In this document: positions 63,254 through 64,000 of the stretch, piece by piece
Layout of the letters: every line of letters begins with the position of its first letter
Position numbering within the stretch: the first letter of the stretch is position 1
Source: Bifidobacterium asteroides
GTDB taxonomy: Bacteria; Actinomycetota; Actinomycetes; Actinomycetales; Bifidobacteriaceae
Direction: 5' to 3'
DNA length: 64,000 nt
Assembly (NCBI RefSeq): GCF_009683175.1
Contig: NZ_WKKW01000003.1
Location: forward strand, 1-64,000
Notes under the pieces: model-generated
Databases searched by the model: none
The model's input: only the letters and a program-made list of their open reading frames with translations
Told to the model about the DNA's origin: nothing
Position numbers and translations under genes: made by a program

Positions 63254-64000
63254 GTGCATGAGGATGAGGAACGATTGCTGGAGGGACTGGATCCCGCCCA
63301 GCGGCAGGCGGCTACCGTGCTTGACGGGCCTGTGCGCATTATCGCAGGGGCCGGGGCTGGCAAGACCAGGACCATCACCCGGCGGATGGCCTATGCCTGC
63401 GCATGCGGTAGCTGGGAGCCCTCCAAAACCCTGGCGGTGACCTTTTCGGTTCGTGCCGCGGCTGAGATGCGTGATCGACTGACCAAGCTTGGCGTGTCGG
63501 CCTCCCTGCAGGCGGCGACCTTCCATTCGGCCGCCCTGCACCAGCTCAGGCGGGTCTGGCCCCAGGTCAGCGAGACCTACCCTCCCGATTTGATCGAGGA
63601 TGTGGGTCCCCTGGTGTCTTCTGCCTATCAGCGGGTCTGCGGGCAGGAGGCCGACCCGGGCCAGGTCAGGGACCTGACTGCGGAGATCAACTGGGCCAAG
63701 GTGGGGCTGATTGCCCCCCAGGACTACGTTCGGGTCTGTGCAGCCAGTCACCGTCTGCCGCCGGCAGGTCTGGAGGCAGATCGGATGGCCGATCTGTACA
63801 CGGTCTTCGAGAGTTCCAAGGCCGCCCATAATCAGATGGACTTCAACGATATTCTCCTGCTGGTCTGTCACATATTGGAAGAAGACGGTCAGGCTGCTGC
63901 AGATATTCGAGACCGAATCGGCTGGCTGACGGTGGACGAGTACCAGGATGTCTCGCCCCTGCAGCACCGGCTGCTCAAGCTTTGGCTCAACGGCAGGCAG
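63254..64000 (+). CDS. UvrD2-like superfamily I helicase, 5' part
   Basis: First 249 residues; the frame is still open at the window end. Start taken as GTG 63254 (MHEDEERLLEGLDPAQRQAA); CACAAT lies 6 nt upstream, so it may be leaderless. Q-motif LDPAQRQAA, Walker A AGAGAGKTRT (GxGKT), LAVTFSVRAAAEMRDRL and the DExx motif VDEYQDV near residue 230-236 are all present. The arrangement matches mycobacterial UvrD2, a DNA helicase of repair and replication. The C-terminal (RecA2, HRDC) part is outside the window. Confidence 0.88.
   Translation, partial: MHEDEERLLEGLDPAQRQAATVLDGPVRIIAGAGAGKTRTITRRMAYACACGSWEPSKTLAVTFSVRAAAEMRDRLTKLGVSASLQAATFHSAALHQLRRVWPQVSETYPPDLIEDVGPLVSSAYQRVCGQEADPGQVRDLTAEINWAKVGLIAPQDYVRVCAASHRLPPAGLEADRMADLYTVFESSKAAHNQMDFNDILLLVCHILEEDGQAAADIRDRIGWLTVDEYQDVSPLQHRLLKLWLNGRQ

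Noticed and set aside
1-64000. CRISPR arrays, complete insertion sequences, prophage modules, rRNA
   Set aside because: No regularly spaced repeats, no intact transposase or integrase, no phage structural genes and no rRNA seen in the window.

Overview
The window looks like a chromosomal segment of a Bifidobacterium-type actinobacterium. The reasons are high-GC core genes with long antisense shadow frames, the bifidobacterial mix of glycoside hydrolases (GH30, GH42, GH3), a DUF3107 / UvrD2-like helicase neighbourhood, a translational-type T-box in front of ileS, and several genes with a -10 box exactly 6 nt before the start codon. The plant-glycan enzymes, the huge surface proteins and the fused acyl-CoA dehydratase activase would fit an insect-gut (Bifidobacterium asteroides-like) lineage. 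That species guess is inference.

Left part, 1-17,000 (accessory): a 1274-residue cell-wall-anchored protein carries two sets of seven RCC1 blades, each set sitting inside a split TIG domain. It is followed by an array of five paralogous single-pass membrane proteins (5739-12823, one on the minus strand and four on the plus strand) plus a decayed sixth copy (5192-5612). All five have a short cytosolic head, one membrane segment, an exported helical domain with two cysteines, a disordered Gly/Ser/Gln/Arg-rich tether, a copy-specific stretch, and a conserved C-terminal tail of the form Cys-x(4-6)-Cys-x-(Ile/Leu)-Gly. I know of no function for this family and regard it as the best candidate for an undescribed system here. 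Then come a membrane-anchored or lipoprotein-like protein, a Panacea (DUF4065) antitoxin with a Doc/Fic toxin, and a broken metalloprotease gene with two 10-G tracts.

Middle part, 17,000-31,800: a type II arabinogalactan locus comprising a 1517-residue secreted GH30 enzyme with lectin, F5/8-type and Ig-like modules, two ABC sugar permeases, a solute-binding lipoprotein and an AraC regulator. After it lies a lower-GC stretch with a methyltransferase, an AbiH-like phage-defence protein, about 1.3 kb without a recognisable gene, and a Fic protein whose catalytic His is replaced by Gln. This stretch ends at the 3' end of tRNA-Arg(CCU), which suggests a tRNA-bounded island.

Right part, 31,800-64,000 (mostly core): EEP-family phosphohydrolase, xseB/xseA, a giant (1820-residue) 2-hydroxyacyl-CoA dehydratase activase fusion, an O-acetyltransferase, and a TetR-controlled sugar cluster (MFS, GH30, GH42, GH3). 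Then come a GCS2 glutamate-cysteine ligase, T-box-controlled ileS, an aldo/keto reductase, an SPFH protein, a patatin-like lipase, murI, dapF, a VKOR-like oxidoreductase, a PHP phosphoesterase, DUF3107, a degenerate aminoglycoside-phosphotransferase-like protein and the 5' part of a UvrD2-like helicase cut by the window end. The two glycan loci are complementary: the secreted GH30 would release beta-1,6-galactooligosaccharides for ABC import, while the cytosolic GH42/GH30/GH3 set would hydrolyse imported beta-linked sugars.
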